Below, piece after piece: positions 15,968 through 24,699 of a stretch of 55,281 bases of DNA. The notes under the pieces are model-generated. The model ran no database searches. It saw nothing but the letters and a program-made list of their open reading frames with translations, and was not told the DNA's origin. The stretch is from an uncultured Ellagibacter sp. (GTDB lineage: Bacteria; Actinomycetota; Coriobacteriia; Coriobacteriales; Eggerthellaceae). The stretch's first letter is position 1. Every line of letters starts with the position of its first letter. Made by a program: the position numbers and the translations under genes. The stretch spans positions 1-55,281 of the forward strand of contig CAKUGU010000011.1 in the NCBI GenBank assembly GCA_934654815.1, read 5' to 3'.

Positions 15968-16768
15968 ATGGCGCGAAAAGGCGATGGACGCGATGAGGGG
16001 GCGGTGCTCGCCGTCGACGTGGGGAACACCACGACGCGCCTCGGCGTCGCGCGCGGGGAGCGCATGCTCGCCACCTGGGAGGCGACGACGCCCGAGCGCC
16101 TCACGAACGACGAGGCCCTTGTCGTCCTGCGCGACTTCTTCGCCGTGCGCTCGGTCGATTTCGAGATCGAGAGCGCGATCGTCTCTTCCGTCGTCCCCGC
16201 GCTCACCGACGTGTGGGTGGGCGCCGCAGGCTCGCTTTCCCGCCACCGCCCGCTTACGGTGGGCCCTGGGCTCAAGACGGGGCTGCGCCTGCTGTTCGAC
16301 GACCCCGGGGAGGTCGGCGCGGACCGCATCGCCGACATGGTCGCCGCGCGCGCGATCGTGGAAGGGCCGGTCGTCGTCGTCGATTTCGGGACGACGACGA
16401 ACTTCACGGTCATCGACGACGCGGGCGCGTTCGCGGGCGGCATCATCGCGCCGGGGCTCAGGCTTTCGCTCGCGGCGCTTGCCGGGGCGGCCGCCAAGCT
16501 CACCATGGTCGAGATCAAGGCGCCGACGACGGTCATCGGCCGCAACACGCGCACGGCGATGCAGTCGGGCGCCGTTTTGGGCGAGATCGCGCGGATCGAC
16601 GGCCTCATCGACTTCATCTGGGACGAGCTCGGTTACACGACCGACGTCATCATGTCGGGCGACGACGCCGCCGCGCTCGGCGCGCTTTCGGGCCACGACG
16701 CGCTCGTGGTCGATGACCTGACGCTGAAGGGCCTGTTTCGGCTCGAGCGTTTGAACAGGCGGAAGTAG
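15968..16768 (+). CDS. coaX: type III pantothenate kinase
   Basis: 266-aa enzyme phosphorylating pantothenate, the first step of CoA synthesis. ASKHA-fold motifs are present: VLAVDVGNTTTRLGV (phosphate 1), PGLKTGL, the GADRIADMVAA segment and VVVVDFGTTTNFTVID (phosphate 2). Length is typical of CoaX. GGAAGGGAAGG precedes the ATG at 15968; the longer in-frame extension lies over the upstream gene and is rejected. Five bp separate it from dinB. The later CoA steps (CoaBC) are encoded at 30266. Confidence 0.94.
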   Translation: MARKGDGRDEGAVLAVDVGNTTTRLGVARGERMLATWEATTPERLTNDEALVVLRDFFAVRSVDFEIESAIVSSVVPALTDVWVGAAGSLSRHRPLTVGPGLKTGLRLLFDDPGEVGADRIADMVAARAIVEGPVVVVDFGTTTNFTVIDDAGAFAGGIIAPGLRLSLAALAGAAAKLTMVEIKAPTTVIGRNTRTAMQSGAVLGEIARIDGLIDFIWDELGYTTDVIMSGDDAAALGALSGHDALVVDDLTLKGLFRLERLNRRK

Positions 16769-16773
16769 GAGCC

Positions 16774-18060
16774 GTGGACGACGGCATGCAGGCGCTGCTT
16801 ACGCCATGGAAAGGCCCCGCCATCCTGCTCGTCGACCTTGACGCGTTCTTCGCCTCGGTCGAGCAGCTCGACCATCCGGCGTGGCGTGGCAAGCCCGTCA
16901 TCGTCGGGGGGGACGCCGACAAACACGGGGTCGTCTCGACCGCCTCCTACGAGGCGCGCATGTTCGGCGTGCACAGCGCGATGTCGTCGGCGGTGGCGAG
17001 GCGGCTCTGCCCCGACGCCATCTGGACGCACGGGCACTTCGGCCGCTACCGCGAGATGTCGCGCGCCATCATGGACATCCTTCGCGACGAGACGCCGCTC
17101 GTGCAGCAGGTGAGCATCGACGAGGCGTTCATGGACGTCACCCCGACGCGCGTGAACACCGAGCACCCCGTGCTCATCGCGCGCCGCATCCAAAAGCGCG
17201 TCGCCGAGCTGGGCGTTACGTGCTCGGTCGGCGTCGGCTCGTCGAAGACCATCGCGAAAGTGGCCTCCGATATGGACAAACCGCGCGGGCTTACCGTCGT
17301 CTACCCCGGCCGCGAGGCCGACTTCCTCGCTCCTCTGCCCGTGCGGCGGATGAGCGGGGTAGGGGCCGTCGCCGAACGCGAGCTCACCTCGCACGGCATC
17401 CGCACCTTGGGCGACATGGCGCGCGCCGACGAGTCGCTCATGCGGCGCATCTTCGGCAAGAACGCCTCCATGATGCGCACCCGCGCACGCGGCGGCGACG
17501 CCGTTCCCGTCGAGGGCGGGGAGCCGGTGAAGTCCGTCTCGAACGAGACCACCTTCGCGCGCGATTTGACGACGAGGGCCGACGTGGAGGCAGCGATCGC
17601 CACGATGGCCGCGAAGGTGGGCCGGCGTCTTCGCAAGAAGGGGCTTGCCGGCCGCACGCTTTCCTTGAAGGTGCGCTTCTCGGACCGCTCGGTCCGCTCG
17701 GTGCAGAAGAGGCTTCCCAGCCCGAGCGACGATGAGCTCGCGTTCACCCCGCAACTCTTCCGCATGGTGGACGAAGTGTGGCGCGAGGGCATGCCGGTGC
17801 GCCTGCTCGGCGTGGGCATGAGCGGGTTCGAGGCGGAAGAAGTCGTGCAGCAGGCGCTCTTCGACGTCGAGCGCGAGGCTCCGAGCGCCGAGGATGCGCC
17901 GCCGCTCATCGCGAGCGAGGAGAAGCGCGCGAAGCTTCTTGCGGCGACCGACACGCTGCGCAATCGCTTCGGCGAGAACGCCGTGCGCTTCGGCCGCGAG
18001 CTGCGTAACGCCGGAAACACCACGGGCACGAGCGCGAAGAACCCCGACGACTACAAGTGA
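16774..18060 (+). CDS. dinB: DNA polymerase IV (Y-family)
   Basis: 428-aa translesion polymerase. Catalytic acidic residues are in LLVDLDAFFASVEQLD and VSIDEAFMDVT; the VSTASYEARMFGVHSAM block and the CSVGVGSSKTIAKVASDMDKP block are typical of DinB, followed by helix-hairpin-helix and little-finger regions. GTG start with TAGGAG 4 nt upstream. The last 60 residues are charged and probably flexible; a beta-clamp motif (QQALFD, around residue 360) lies before them. Confidence 0.95.
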   Translation: MDDGMQALLTPWKGPAILLVDLDAFFASVEQLDHPAWRGKPVIVGGDADKHGVVSTASYEARMFGVHSAMSSAVARRLCPDAIWTHGHFGRYREMSRAIMDILRDETPLVQQVSIDEAFMDVTPTRVNTEHPVLIARRIQKRVAELGVTCSVGVGSSKTIAKVASDMDKPRGLTVVYPGREADFLAPLPVRRMSGVGAVAERELTSHGIRTLGDMARADESLMRRIFGKNASMMRTRARGGDAVPVEGGEPVKSVSNETTFARDLTTRADVEAAIATMAAKVGRRLRKKGLAGRTLSLKVRFSDRSVRSVQKRLPSPSDDELAFTPQLFRMVDEVWREGMPVRLLGVGMSGFEAEEVVQQALFDVEREAPSAEDAPPLIASEEKRAKLLAATDTLRNRFGENAVRFGRELRNAGNTTGTSAKNPDDYK

Positions 18061-18086
18061 GCAGCTCCTCACCTCCTCAAATGCTT

Positions 18087-18092
18087 TATACT
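18087..18092 (+). promoter_or_regulatory. possible -10 box of degV
   Basis: TATACT lies 72 bp before the degV start in the 103-bp gap after dinB. The -35 is not clear. Confidence 0.35.
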
Positions 18093-18163
18093 GGGGCATG
18101 CTATTTGGATACGTGCGTGCCAAGGTGCGCCGCACGAGCGAACATCAGCGGAAGGGGATTTTC

Positions 18164-19039
18164 ATGGATTTCGAGATCGTCACCGATTCGTGCAGCAATC
18201 TCAAAGAAGAGATGATCGACGAGTTCGGGCTGCATGTTCTGCCCCTGACGTTCATGGTCGACGGCGAGCAGCGCCAGAGCTATCTGAAAGGGCAGGTCAC
18301 CGACCTTCAGGAGTTCTACACGATGATGCGCGCGGGCAAGGTGATCACCACCTCGCTTCCCAATCTCGCCGAATCCGAGGCGCTTTTACGCGGGCTTCTG
18401 GAATCGGGCAAAGACGTGCTCTACCTCGGGTTCTCGAGCGGGCTTTCCGGCACCTACGAGGCGATCTCGCTTCTCTGCGGACAGCTTGCCGCGGAATTCC
18501 CCGAGCGTCGCGTGTACACGGTCGACACGCTCGCGGCATCGGGCGGCGAGGGGTTGCTCGTGTGGCACGCCGTGCAGAAGGCGCGCGCTGGCGCCGCGAT
18601 CGAGGAGGTGCGCGACTGGGTCGAGGAGAACAAGCTCCACCTCGCCCATTGGTTCACCGTCGACGACCTCATGTTCCTGTGGCGCGGCGGGCGCGTTTCC
18701 AAGACAAGCGCCTGGGCCGGCACCATGCTCAACATCAAGCCGGTCATGCACGTCGACGATGCGGGGCATCTCATCCCCATGGAGAAGGTCCGCGGCCGCA
18801 AGAAGTCGCTCAACGCGCTCGTCGACCATATGGCGAAAACGGCCACCGAGCCGGTTTCCGAGCAGACGGTGTTCATCACGCACGGCGACTGCATCGACGA
18901 CGCGAACTACGTCGCCGACAAGGTGCGCGAGCGCTTCGGCGTGAAGAACATCGTGATCAACTATGTCGACCCGGTCATCGGCGCGCATTCCGGCCCGGGC
19001 ACGATGGCGCTGTTCTACCTGGCCGAAAGCCGTAACTAG
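18164..19039 (+). CDS. DegV-family fatty-acid-binding protein
   Basis: 291-aa DegV protein, a family that binds fatty acids and, in some Firmicutes, hands them to the FakA kinase. The N-terminal signature EIVTDSCSNLKEEM, the ITTSLPNLAESEALL and LGFSSGLSGTYEAI blocks and the C-terminal VDPVIGAHSGPGTMALFYL are all present. GGAAGGGG precedes the ATG. No fakA gene lies nearby. It is 60 bp upstream of the binding lipoprotein gene and may be cotranscribed. Confidence 0.92.
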   Translation: MDFEIVTDSCSNLKEEMIDEFGLHVLPLTFMVDGEQRQSYLKGQVTDLQEFYTMMRAGKVITTSLPNLAESEALLRGLLESGKDVLYLGFSSGLSGTYEAISLLCGQLAAEFPERRVYTVDTLAASGGEGLLVWHAVQKARAGAAIEEVRDWVEENKLHLAHWFTVDDLMFLWRGGRVSKTSAWAGTMLNIKPVMHVDDAGHLIPMEKVRGRKKSLNALVDHMAKTATEPVSEQTVFITHGDCIDDANYVADKVRERFGVKNIVINYVDPVIGAHSGPGTMALFYLAESRN

Positions 19040-19099
19040 AAGAAGACGGTCGGGCTGCTCGTGGGGGGGCTTGTCCGGCCGCGACAACGAAGGGGGACC

Positions 19100-20581
19100 A
19101 TGTTCAAGAAAGGCATCGCGCTTGCGCTTGCGGGCGCGCTTTCGCTTTCCCTGCTCGCCGGCTGCGCGAGCGGCGGCAGCACGCAGCAGGATTCGCAGGT
19201 GAAGACCGCGAACCTCGACCCGAACAACCCGGTGTCGATCACCATCTGGCACTACTACAACGGCGCGCAGCAGGCCGCGTTCGACGAGCTCGTCAGCGAG
19301 TTCAACGCGACCGAGGGCAAGGATCGCGGCATCTACGTGGAGGGCTACAGCAAAGGCTCGGTTTCCGACCTTGAGAAGGCCGTGACCGCTTCCGCTTCCG
19401 GCGAGGTCGGCGCGGACAACCTGCCCGACGTGTTCTCCACCTACGCCGACACCGCCTACGCCATCGAACAGAACGGCAAGCTCGCTAACATCGCCGACTA
19501 CGTGAGCGCCGACGAGCTGTCCCAGTACGTCGACGGTTACGTCGACGAGGGCTACTTCGACGGCGCGGACGCGCTCTATCTGTTCCCGGTCGCGAAATCA
19601 ACCGAGATCACCATGGTCGACAAGACCGACTGGGAGCCCTTCGCCGAGGCGACGGGGACGACGACCGACGAGCTTTCCACGTTCGAGGGCATCGCCGACG
19701 TCGCGAAGCGCTACTACGACTGGACCGACGCGCAGACGCCCGACGTCGCGGGCGACGGCAAGGCGTTCTACGGCCGCGACTCGATGTCGAACTACTTTGT
19801 CATCGCCATGAAGCAGATGGGCATCGACCTGCTTTCCGCCGAAGACGGCAAGGCCGTGGTGAACGTCGACAAGGACAAGATCAAGAAGCTGTGGGACTGC
19901 TACTACGTTCCGTATGTGAACGGGTACTTCACGAGCATCGGCAAGTTCCGCTCCGACGACATGAAGACGGGCGACCTCATCGCCTACACGGGCTCCACCT
20001 CCTCTGCGATGTACTTCCCCGATCAGGTCATCGACGACGACGGCGCGAAGCCGATCGACTACCTCGTCGTGCCGGCGCCTTCCATGGAGGGCACGAACCG
20101 CACCCAGGTGCAGCAGGGCGCGTCCATGGCCGTGACGAAGTCGGACGACCAGCACGAATACGCGGCATGCGAGTTTCTGAAGTGGTTCACCGCGAAGGAG
20201 AACAACCTGCGCTTCGTGTGCGACTCCGCGTACCTGCCGGTTCTGAAGGAAGCGAACTCGACCGCCGCGCTCGATCAGGTGGTTTCCGACCAGAACATCT
20301 CCATCGCCCCGAAGGCCCACGACGTGCTCGCGAGCGTGTTCGATTCCTTCGACGGCACGACCTTCTACACGCCTGCGGCCTCGTCGAACGGCTACGCGGT
20401 GCGCAAGGTGCTCGACTACAACCTGTCCGACAAGGCGAAGGCCGACCGTGCCGCCGTCGTCTCGGCGATGGAAGGTGGCGCATCGCATGACGACGCCGTG
20501 GCGCCCTACGTGACGGACGCGGCGTTCGACGCGTGGTATGACAGCTTCGTGGCCGCGCTCGACCAGGCGAAATCGAAATAG
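19100..20581 (+). CDS. extracellular solute-binding lipoprotein (sugar-type)
   Basis: 493-aa periplasmic-binding-protein-type lipoprotein. The signal peptide ends in the lipobox LAGC (Cys22). The mature part begins VSITIWHYYNGAQQAAFDELVSEFN, typical of family 1 (carbohydrate) binding proteins, and continues as a two-lobe fold with a WFTAKENNLRF hinge-region block. AGGGGGACC directly precedes the ATG. No permease or ATPase gene is adjacent; the next gene, 43 bp on, is a hybrid histidine kinase. It may feed ligand information to that kinase instead of, or as well as, acting in transport. Ligand unknown. Confidence 0.9.
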   Translation: MFKKGIALALAGALSLSLLAGCASGGSTQQDSQVKTANLDPNNPVSITIWHYYNGAQQAAFDELVSEFNATEGKDRGIYVEGYSKGSVSDLEKAVTASASGEVGADNLPDVFSTYADTAYAIEQNGKLANIADYVSADELSQYVDGYVDEGYFDGADALYLFPVAKSTEITMVDKTDWEPFAEATGTTTDELSTFEGIADVAKRYYDWTDAQTPDVAGDGKAFYGRDSMSNYFVIAMKQMGIDLLSAEDGKAVVNVDKDKIKKLWDCYYVPYVNGYFTSIGKFRSDDMKTGDLIAYTGSTSSAMYFPDQVIDDDGAKPIDYLVVPAPSMEGTNRTQVQQGASMAVTKSDDQHEYAACEFLKWFTAKENNLRFVCDSAYLPVLKEANSTAALDQVVSDQNISIAPKAHDVLASVFDSFDGTTFYTPAASSNGYAVRKVLDYNLSDKAKADRAAVVSAMEGGASHDDAVAPYVTDAAFDAWYDSFVAALDQAKSK

Positions 20582-20624
20582 CGGCGCGTTCGCCGGACAC
20601 AACATCAGGGAAGGGGGCACGGAC

Positions 20625-23600
20625 ATGAGGAAACGGACGATCACCATCGCCCAGCTTCTGCTCGTGCCCCTTTTGTGCGTGGTGCTCGTTCAGGGGCTCT
20701 TGCCGTTCTCGGCCTTGCTCGCGAGCGGCACGCGCGAGACGCTTCAGGACAACTCGATCGACATCGACAGCCACATGGTGGAGAACCGCGCGGTTTCCCT
20801 TGAGGGCTCGATGGTCGACCAGTGGAGCTCGATTCAGAAGGAGTCGTCCTACCTGAATGCGACGCTCGAGCGCATCATCGGGGAAAAGGGCTTGTCTGCC
20901 AGCGCCTTCCTCGGCGACGCCGATACGCAGCGTGAGTATTCGGGCGCCGTCTTCTCCGAGCTTCTCGAATACTTAAGGCGCGACACCTCGTGCGGAGTGT
21001 TTCTCGTGCTCGCGAACGACGGCGACCCGGCGCAGGCATCCCGGAACCGCGGCTTCTTCCTGCGCGATTCCGACCCGACTTCGAAAACCGAGACGAATTC
21101 CGACATCTACCTCGAACGGGGCGACAAATCGCTTGCGCGCTCGTCCGGCATCACGCTCGATACTTCCTGGTCGCCGACGTTCTCCTTCCAGGGCAAGGGG
21201 ACGCGCGCGGCCGACGACTACTTCTACGAGCCGTACTGCGCGGCGCTTTCGTACCCGAACGCCGACCCAGCCAACCTGGGATTTTGGTCCTACCCGTTCG
21301 TCCTCGAGGACAGCACGGTCGACAACCACCAGATGATCACCTATTCGGTTCCCCTCGAATACGGCGGCGTCGTCTACGGCATCCTCGGGACCGAGGTGTC
21401 CACGAGCTACCTCGCGAACTCTTACTTCATCGTGCAGGACCTCGACCGCAACATGAAGGCGGGCTACGCGCTTGCGGTCGACCAGGGCGACGGCACGTAC
21501 CGTCCCGTTGCGGGCACGGGCGCGCTCTTCGACGCGGTCAGAAGGTCGAACGGCACCTTCGAGCTCGACGAAACCGACCACGACGGCTTCTTCCGCGTGG
21601 CCGACTCAAGCGTGGGCGACGACGGCATCTTCGCGGTGACCTCGCCGCTCAAGCTCTACAGCGGAAACGTCCCCTACAGCGGCACGAACTGGGTTCTTGT
21701 CGGGCTCGTGTCCGAGTCGTCGGTCTACGACCTGGGCGATGCCGCCTATCGTGGCATCTTCACCACGATCGTCGCGTGCTTCCTCGTTGGGATGGCGGTC
21801 ATGATCCTCGTCGTGCGCCGCGCGACGGCGCCCGTGGGCCGCCTCATGAAGAGCGTCCGCGGCGGCATCGAGGGGCTGCGGTCGTTCAAGCCGTCCCGCG
21901 TCCGCGAGATCGACGAGCTCCATTCCGCGATACAGAGCGCCACCGAGGCGGAAATCGAGACGACGAACCAGCTGCGCGAGGAAAAGGAGCGCTACCGCAT
22001 CGCCGTCGAGAGCTCGAGCGACGTGTTCTTCACCTATCGGGAAGACGAGCAGACGATCGAGATCGTGAACAGCGAGCACCACAACGGCATTTGGTCGCTT
22101 GCCCGGTGCGACGAGGAGATCGTCAAGCGCTACTTCTCCGCCGCCGACCGCGAGAAGCTCGTCGAGCTTTTCCCCGAGAAGTCGAAGAAGGTCGTCGTCG
22201 AGCTGCCCATCCGCGTCTACGGCGGCGAGACCAAATGGCTGTGCATCCACACGAACCTGCTTGCCGATGAGGCAGCCGGGCATCGTTACGTCGTCGGTTA
22301 CATCCGCGACATCACCGAGCGCAAGCAGCGCGAAATCGAGCTCGACCGCGAGCGCTCGCTCGACCCGCTGACGACGTTTTACCGCCTCGACGCCGGCATC
22401 GAGGCCATCGAGGCCGCACGCGAGTTCCGTCTCGACGGTGTGCTCGCCCTTATCGACGTGCTGGCGTTCTCCGACGTCGTGCGCGATTTCGGCATCACGT
22501 TCGGCGATGTCTTGCTCGAGGACCTCGCGACGCTCGCGTCGAAGGCGGCAGACGGCGTGCCGTGCGCCTGCGTCGTGAAGGTGCGCTCGAGCGCCGACTC
22601 CATCCTTATGTGGCTCGGCGGCGCCCATGCGGACGACGTCGTCGCGGCTGTCGAGTCGTTGAAACGGGATTTCTCCGCCCTTGTCCGCGAGAGTGTGCTC
22701 AAGCTGCGCTTCACGGCGGGCGTGGCGGTCTCGTCGGGCCGCGAGTCCACCGAGGTGCTCGTCAGGCAGGCGCGGGCCGCCTTGGAGGATTCCCTTGCCG
22801 ACGATTGCTCGATCGTGGTGCGCAAGGGCTCCGATCGCTTGACGGGGAGCATCCCGCCGTTTTCCCCTGTGGTCTCGATGGGGTATGTGCGTCAGATGAA
22901 CCTCTCGTCGCTCGCGCTCAATCTGCTCGACCGCCGCTTCTCGCTCACCGCGGGGCTCGATCTTCTCGCGCGTCGCCTCCATGATCGTTTCGGGTTGGAA
23001 AACCTCATCGTCACCTCGTTTTTGAGCGACTACCTCGCAACGTCGGTGCTCTACGCGTGGCGCCCGGTTTCCGAGGGCGACGAGACGTCGGTGTACCGGT
23101 GCTCGGAGGGCGACTTCGAAACGCTTGGGCGGGGCTTGGCACTCGCAACGCTTCACTCGACGTGCGAATCGCTCGCGGCGAAGAGCCTCTTCGCGGGCAC
23201 AGGGAACGTTCCCTCGGGCGTCGCCTTCTCCATCAGCGAGGACGGCGTGTACGCGGGCGGCATCGTGATGGTCGGCGTCGACGAGGCGCTGCTTCGCGAC
23301 GAGGCCGAGTCCAACGCGCTGTGGGAGGTCGCGACCATCATCCAAAACCGCGTCAACCAGGAGCATCTCGATCAATCCGCCCAGGCGAAGTCCGACTTCC
23401 TCGCGCGCATGTCGCACGAGATCCGAACGCCCATGAACGGCATCATCGGCATGACCGACATCGCGCTGAAGGAGGGGCAAACCGACGAGGGGCGCCTCGA
23501 ATGCTTGAAGAAGGTGAGCAAGTCGTCGCGCTATCTGCTCGGGCTTCTGAACGACATCCTCGACATGAGCAAGATCGAGAGCGGCAAGATGACGCTCGTC

Positions 23601-24512
23601 GCGGCCGATTTCGACCTGGCGGCGATGCTCGCGGGCACGCGCTCGCTTCTCGAGGCGAAGTTCAAGGAGAAGAACCAGGTCTACCGCGAAGACATCAGGC
23701 TTACGCACACCTGGTTCAACGGTGACGAGCTGCGCATCAACCAAATCGTCATCAACTTCCTCGGCAACGCCATGAAGTATTCCGACCCTGGCAGCACTGT
23801 CACGCTCCGCGTGCATGAGACGCCCCACGACGACGGCACGTCCGATGTGCTGTTCTCGGTCGAGGACGAGGGCTTCGGCATCGATGAGGAGAACCAGAAG
23901 CGCATCTTCCAGAAATTCGAGCAGGTCGACACCACGTCGGCGCGCCAGCAGGGAACGGGCCTGGGGCTTGCCATCTGCAACCGGCTCGTCCGCATGATGG
24001 GCAGCCGTATCGAGCTTCAAAGCGAGGTGGGGCGCGGGAGCACGTTCTCCTTCACCCTGCGCCTGAAGACAGCGAGCCCGCGTGAGGGCGGCCGCGCGAA
24101 GCCGGTGCCTGTGTGCGACCTCACAGGGCGTCGCGTGCTCGTGGCCGAGGACAACGAGCTCAACATGGAGATCGTGACGACGATGCTTTCCGATCTGGGG
24201 CTTGAGGTCGACGGCGTTGCGGATGGCAAGCAGGCGCTCGAGGCGTTCTCGCGCTCGCCCGAGGGGTACTACGACGCGGTCATCCTCGACGTGATGATGC
24301 CCGTGATGAACGGGCTCGAGGCCGCGAGCGCCATCCGCGCGCTCGACCGCGACGACGCGTCGCGCGTGTTCATCGCCGCTGCCAGCGCGAACGCGTTCGA
24401 CGACGACATCAAGCGCTCGCTCGCGAGCGGCATGAACGCGCACCTGTCGAAGCCGATCGAACCCGACAAGCTGGCAGCCGTCCTCTCAAGCGCCCTCGCC
24501 GCGAGGAAGTGA
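20625..24512 (+). CDS. hybrid sensor histidine kinase/response regulator with Cache, PAS and degenerate GGDEF domains
   Basis: 1295-aa membrane sensor. TM1 spans about residues 8-30, a large extracytoplasmic region of the double-Cache type about 31-375, TM2 376-398, then a linker, a PAS domain from about 456, a degenerate GGDEF-like domain about 575-738 (DVLLEDLATL and SADSILMWLGG replace the catalytic signature), a GAF-like segment about 765-905, HisKA with His931 in ARMSHEIRTPMNG, an HATPase domain (NFLGNAMKYS, DEGFGIDEEN, GTGLGLAICNRLV) and a C-terminal receiver with Asp1222 (VILDVMMPVMNG). It follows the binding lipoprotein by 43 bp, suggesting joint function. No DNA-binding output domain is attached; a downstream phosphotransfer partner is not in the window. 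Confidence 0.9.
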   Translation: MRKRTITIAQLLLVPLLCVVLVQGLLPFSALLASGTRETLQDNSIDIDSHMVENRAVSLEGSMVDQWSSIQKESSYLNATLERIIGEKGLSASAFLGDADTQREYSGAVFSELLEYLRRDTSCGVFLVLANDGDPAQASRNRGFFLRDSDPTSKTETNSDIYLERGDKSLARSSGITLDTSWSPTFSFQGKGTRAADDYFYEPYCAALSYPNADPANLGFWSYPFVLEDSTVDNHQMITYSVPLEYGGVVYGILGTEVSTSYLANSYFIVQDLDRNMKAGYALAVDQGDGTYRPVAGTGALFDAVRRSNGTFELDETDHDGFFRVADSSVGDDGIFAVTSPLKLYSGNVPYSGTNWVLVGLVSESSVYDLGDAAYRGIFTTIVACFLVGMAVMILVVRRATAPVGRLMKSVRGGIEGLRSFKPSRVREIDELHSAIQSATEAEIETTNQLREEKERYRIAVESSSDVFFTYREDEQTIEIVNSEHHNGIWSLARCDEEIVKRYFSAADREKLVELFPEKSKKVVVELPIRVYGGETKWLCIHTNLLADEAAGHRYVVGYIRDITERKQREIELDRERSLDPLTTFYRLDAGIEAIEAAREFRLDGVLALIDVLAFSDVVRDFGITFGDVLLEDLATLASKAADGVPCACVVKVRSSADSILMWLGGAHADDVVAAVESLKRDFSALVRESVLKLRFTAGVAVSSGRESTEVLVRQARAALEDSLADDCSIVVRKGSDRLTGSIPPFSPVVSMGYVRQMNLSSLALNLLDRRFSLTAGLDLLARRLHDRFGLENLIVTSFLSDYLATSVLYAWRPVSEGDETSVYRCSEGDFETLGRGLALATLHSTCESLAAKSLFAGTGNVPSGVAFSISEDGVYAGGIVMVGVDEALLRDEAESNALWEVATIIQNRVNQEHLDQSAQAKSDFLARMSHEIRTPMNGIIGMTDIALKEGQTDEGRLECLKKVSKSSRYLLGLLNDILDMSKIESGKMTLVAADFDLAAMLAGTRSLLEAKFKEKNQVYREDIRLTHTWFNGDELRINQIVINFLGNAMKYSDPGSTVTLRVHETPHDDGTSDVLFSVEDEGFGIDEENQKRIFQKFEQVDTTSARQQGTGLGLAICNRLVRMMGSRIELQSEVGRGSTFSFTLRLKTASPREGGRAKPVPVCDLTGRRVLVAEDNELNMEIVTTMLSDLGLEVDGVADGKQALEAFSRSPEGYYDAVILDVMMPVMNGLEAASAIRALDRDDASRVFIAAASANAFDDDIKRSLASGMNAHLSKPIEPDKLAAVLSSALAARK

Positions 24513-24517
24513 TAGGC

Positions 24518-24545
24518 GAGGGCCGCTCGCGCGGCCTCCTCTTAT
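24518..24545 (+). terminator. weak terminator after the hybrid kinase
   Basis: GGCCGC TCGC GCGGCC forms a 6-bp GC stem, extended imperfectly, followed by CTCCTCTTAT. It is placed just past the kinase stop; the T-tract is poor. Confidence 0.4.
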
Positions 24546-24619
24546 CCCCTTGCGCCGGTTATCGGTTGCGGTTATCGAGGATATGGATTCCTGCACCCGC
24601 TTAAGCCTTGCTCTTCGCG

Positions 24620-24625
24620 TATAAT
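24620..24625 (+). promoter_or_regulatory. -10 box of ileS
   Basis: A consensus TATAAT lies 75 bp before the ileS start; the -35 is weak. The leader that follows has an 8-bp perfect hairpin at 24643-24662 (ATGCGCTT/AAGCGCAT). No T-box consensus is seen. Confidence 0.5.
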
Positions 24626-24642
24626 CAAACAGTTTGAATACC

Positions 24643-24662
24643 ATGCGCTTCGCAAAGCGCAT
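24643..24662 (+). other. hairpin in the ileS leader
   Basis: ATGCGCTT CGCA AAGCGCAT is a perfect 8-bp stem with a 4-nt loop in the 5' untranslated region. It lacks a T-tract, so it is more likely a stability or translational element than a terminator. Confidence 0.4.
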
Positions 24663-24699
24663 GTTGCGAGTAATCTTCGGGAAAGGCTGGGTCGCTTTC

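Noticed and set aside
21606..24443. 945-aa open frame antisense to the hybrid kinase
   Set aside because: Arg/His/Val/Asp-rich translation typical of shadows in GC-rich genes; the plus strand carries clear HisKA, HATPase and receiver motifs.
24546..24699. T-box riboswitch upstream of ileS
   Set aside because: The leader lacks the AGGGTGGNACCGCG box and specifier-loop structure; only a short 8-bp hairpin is seen.
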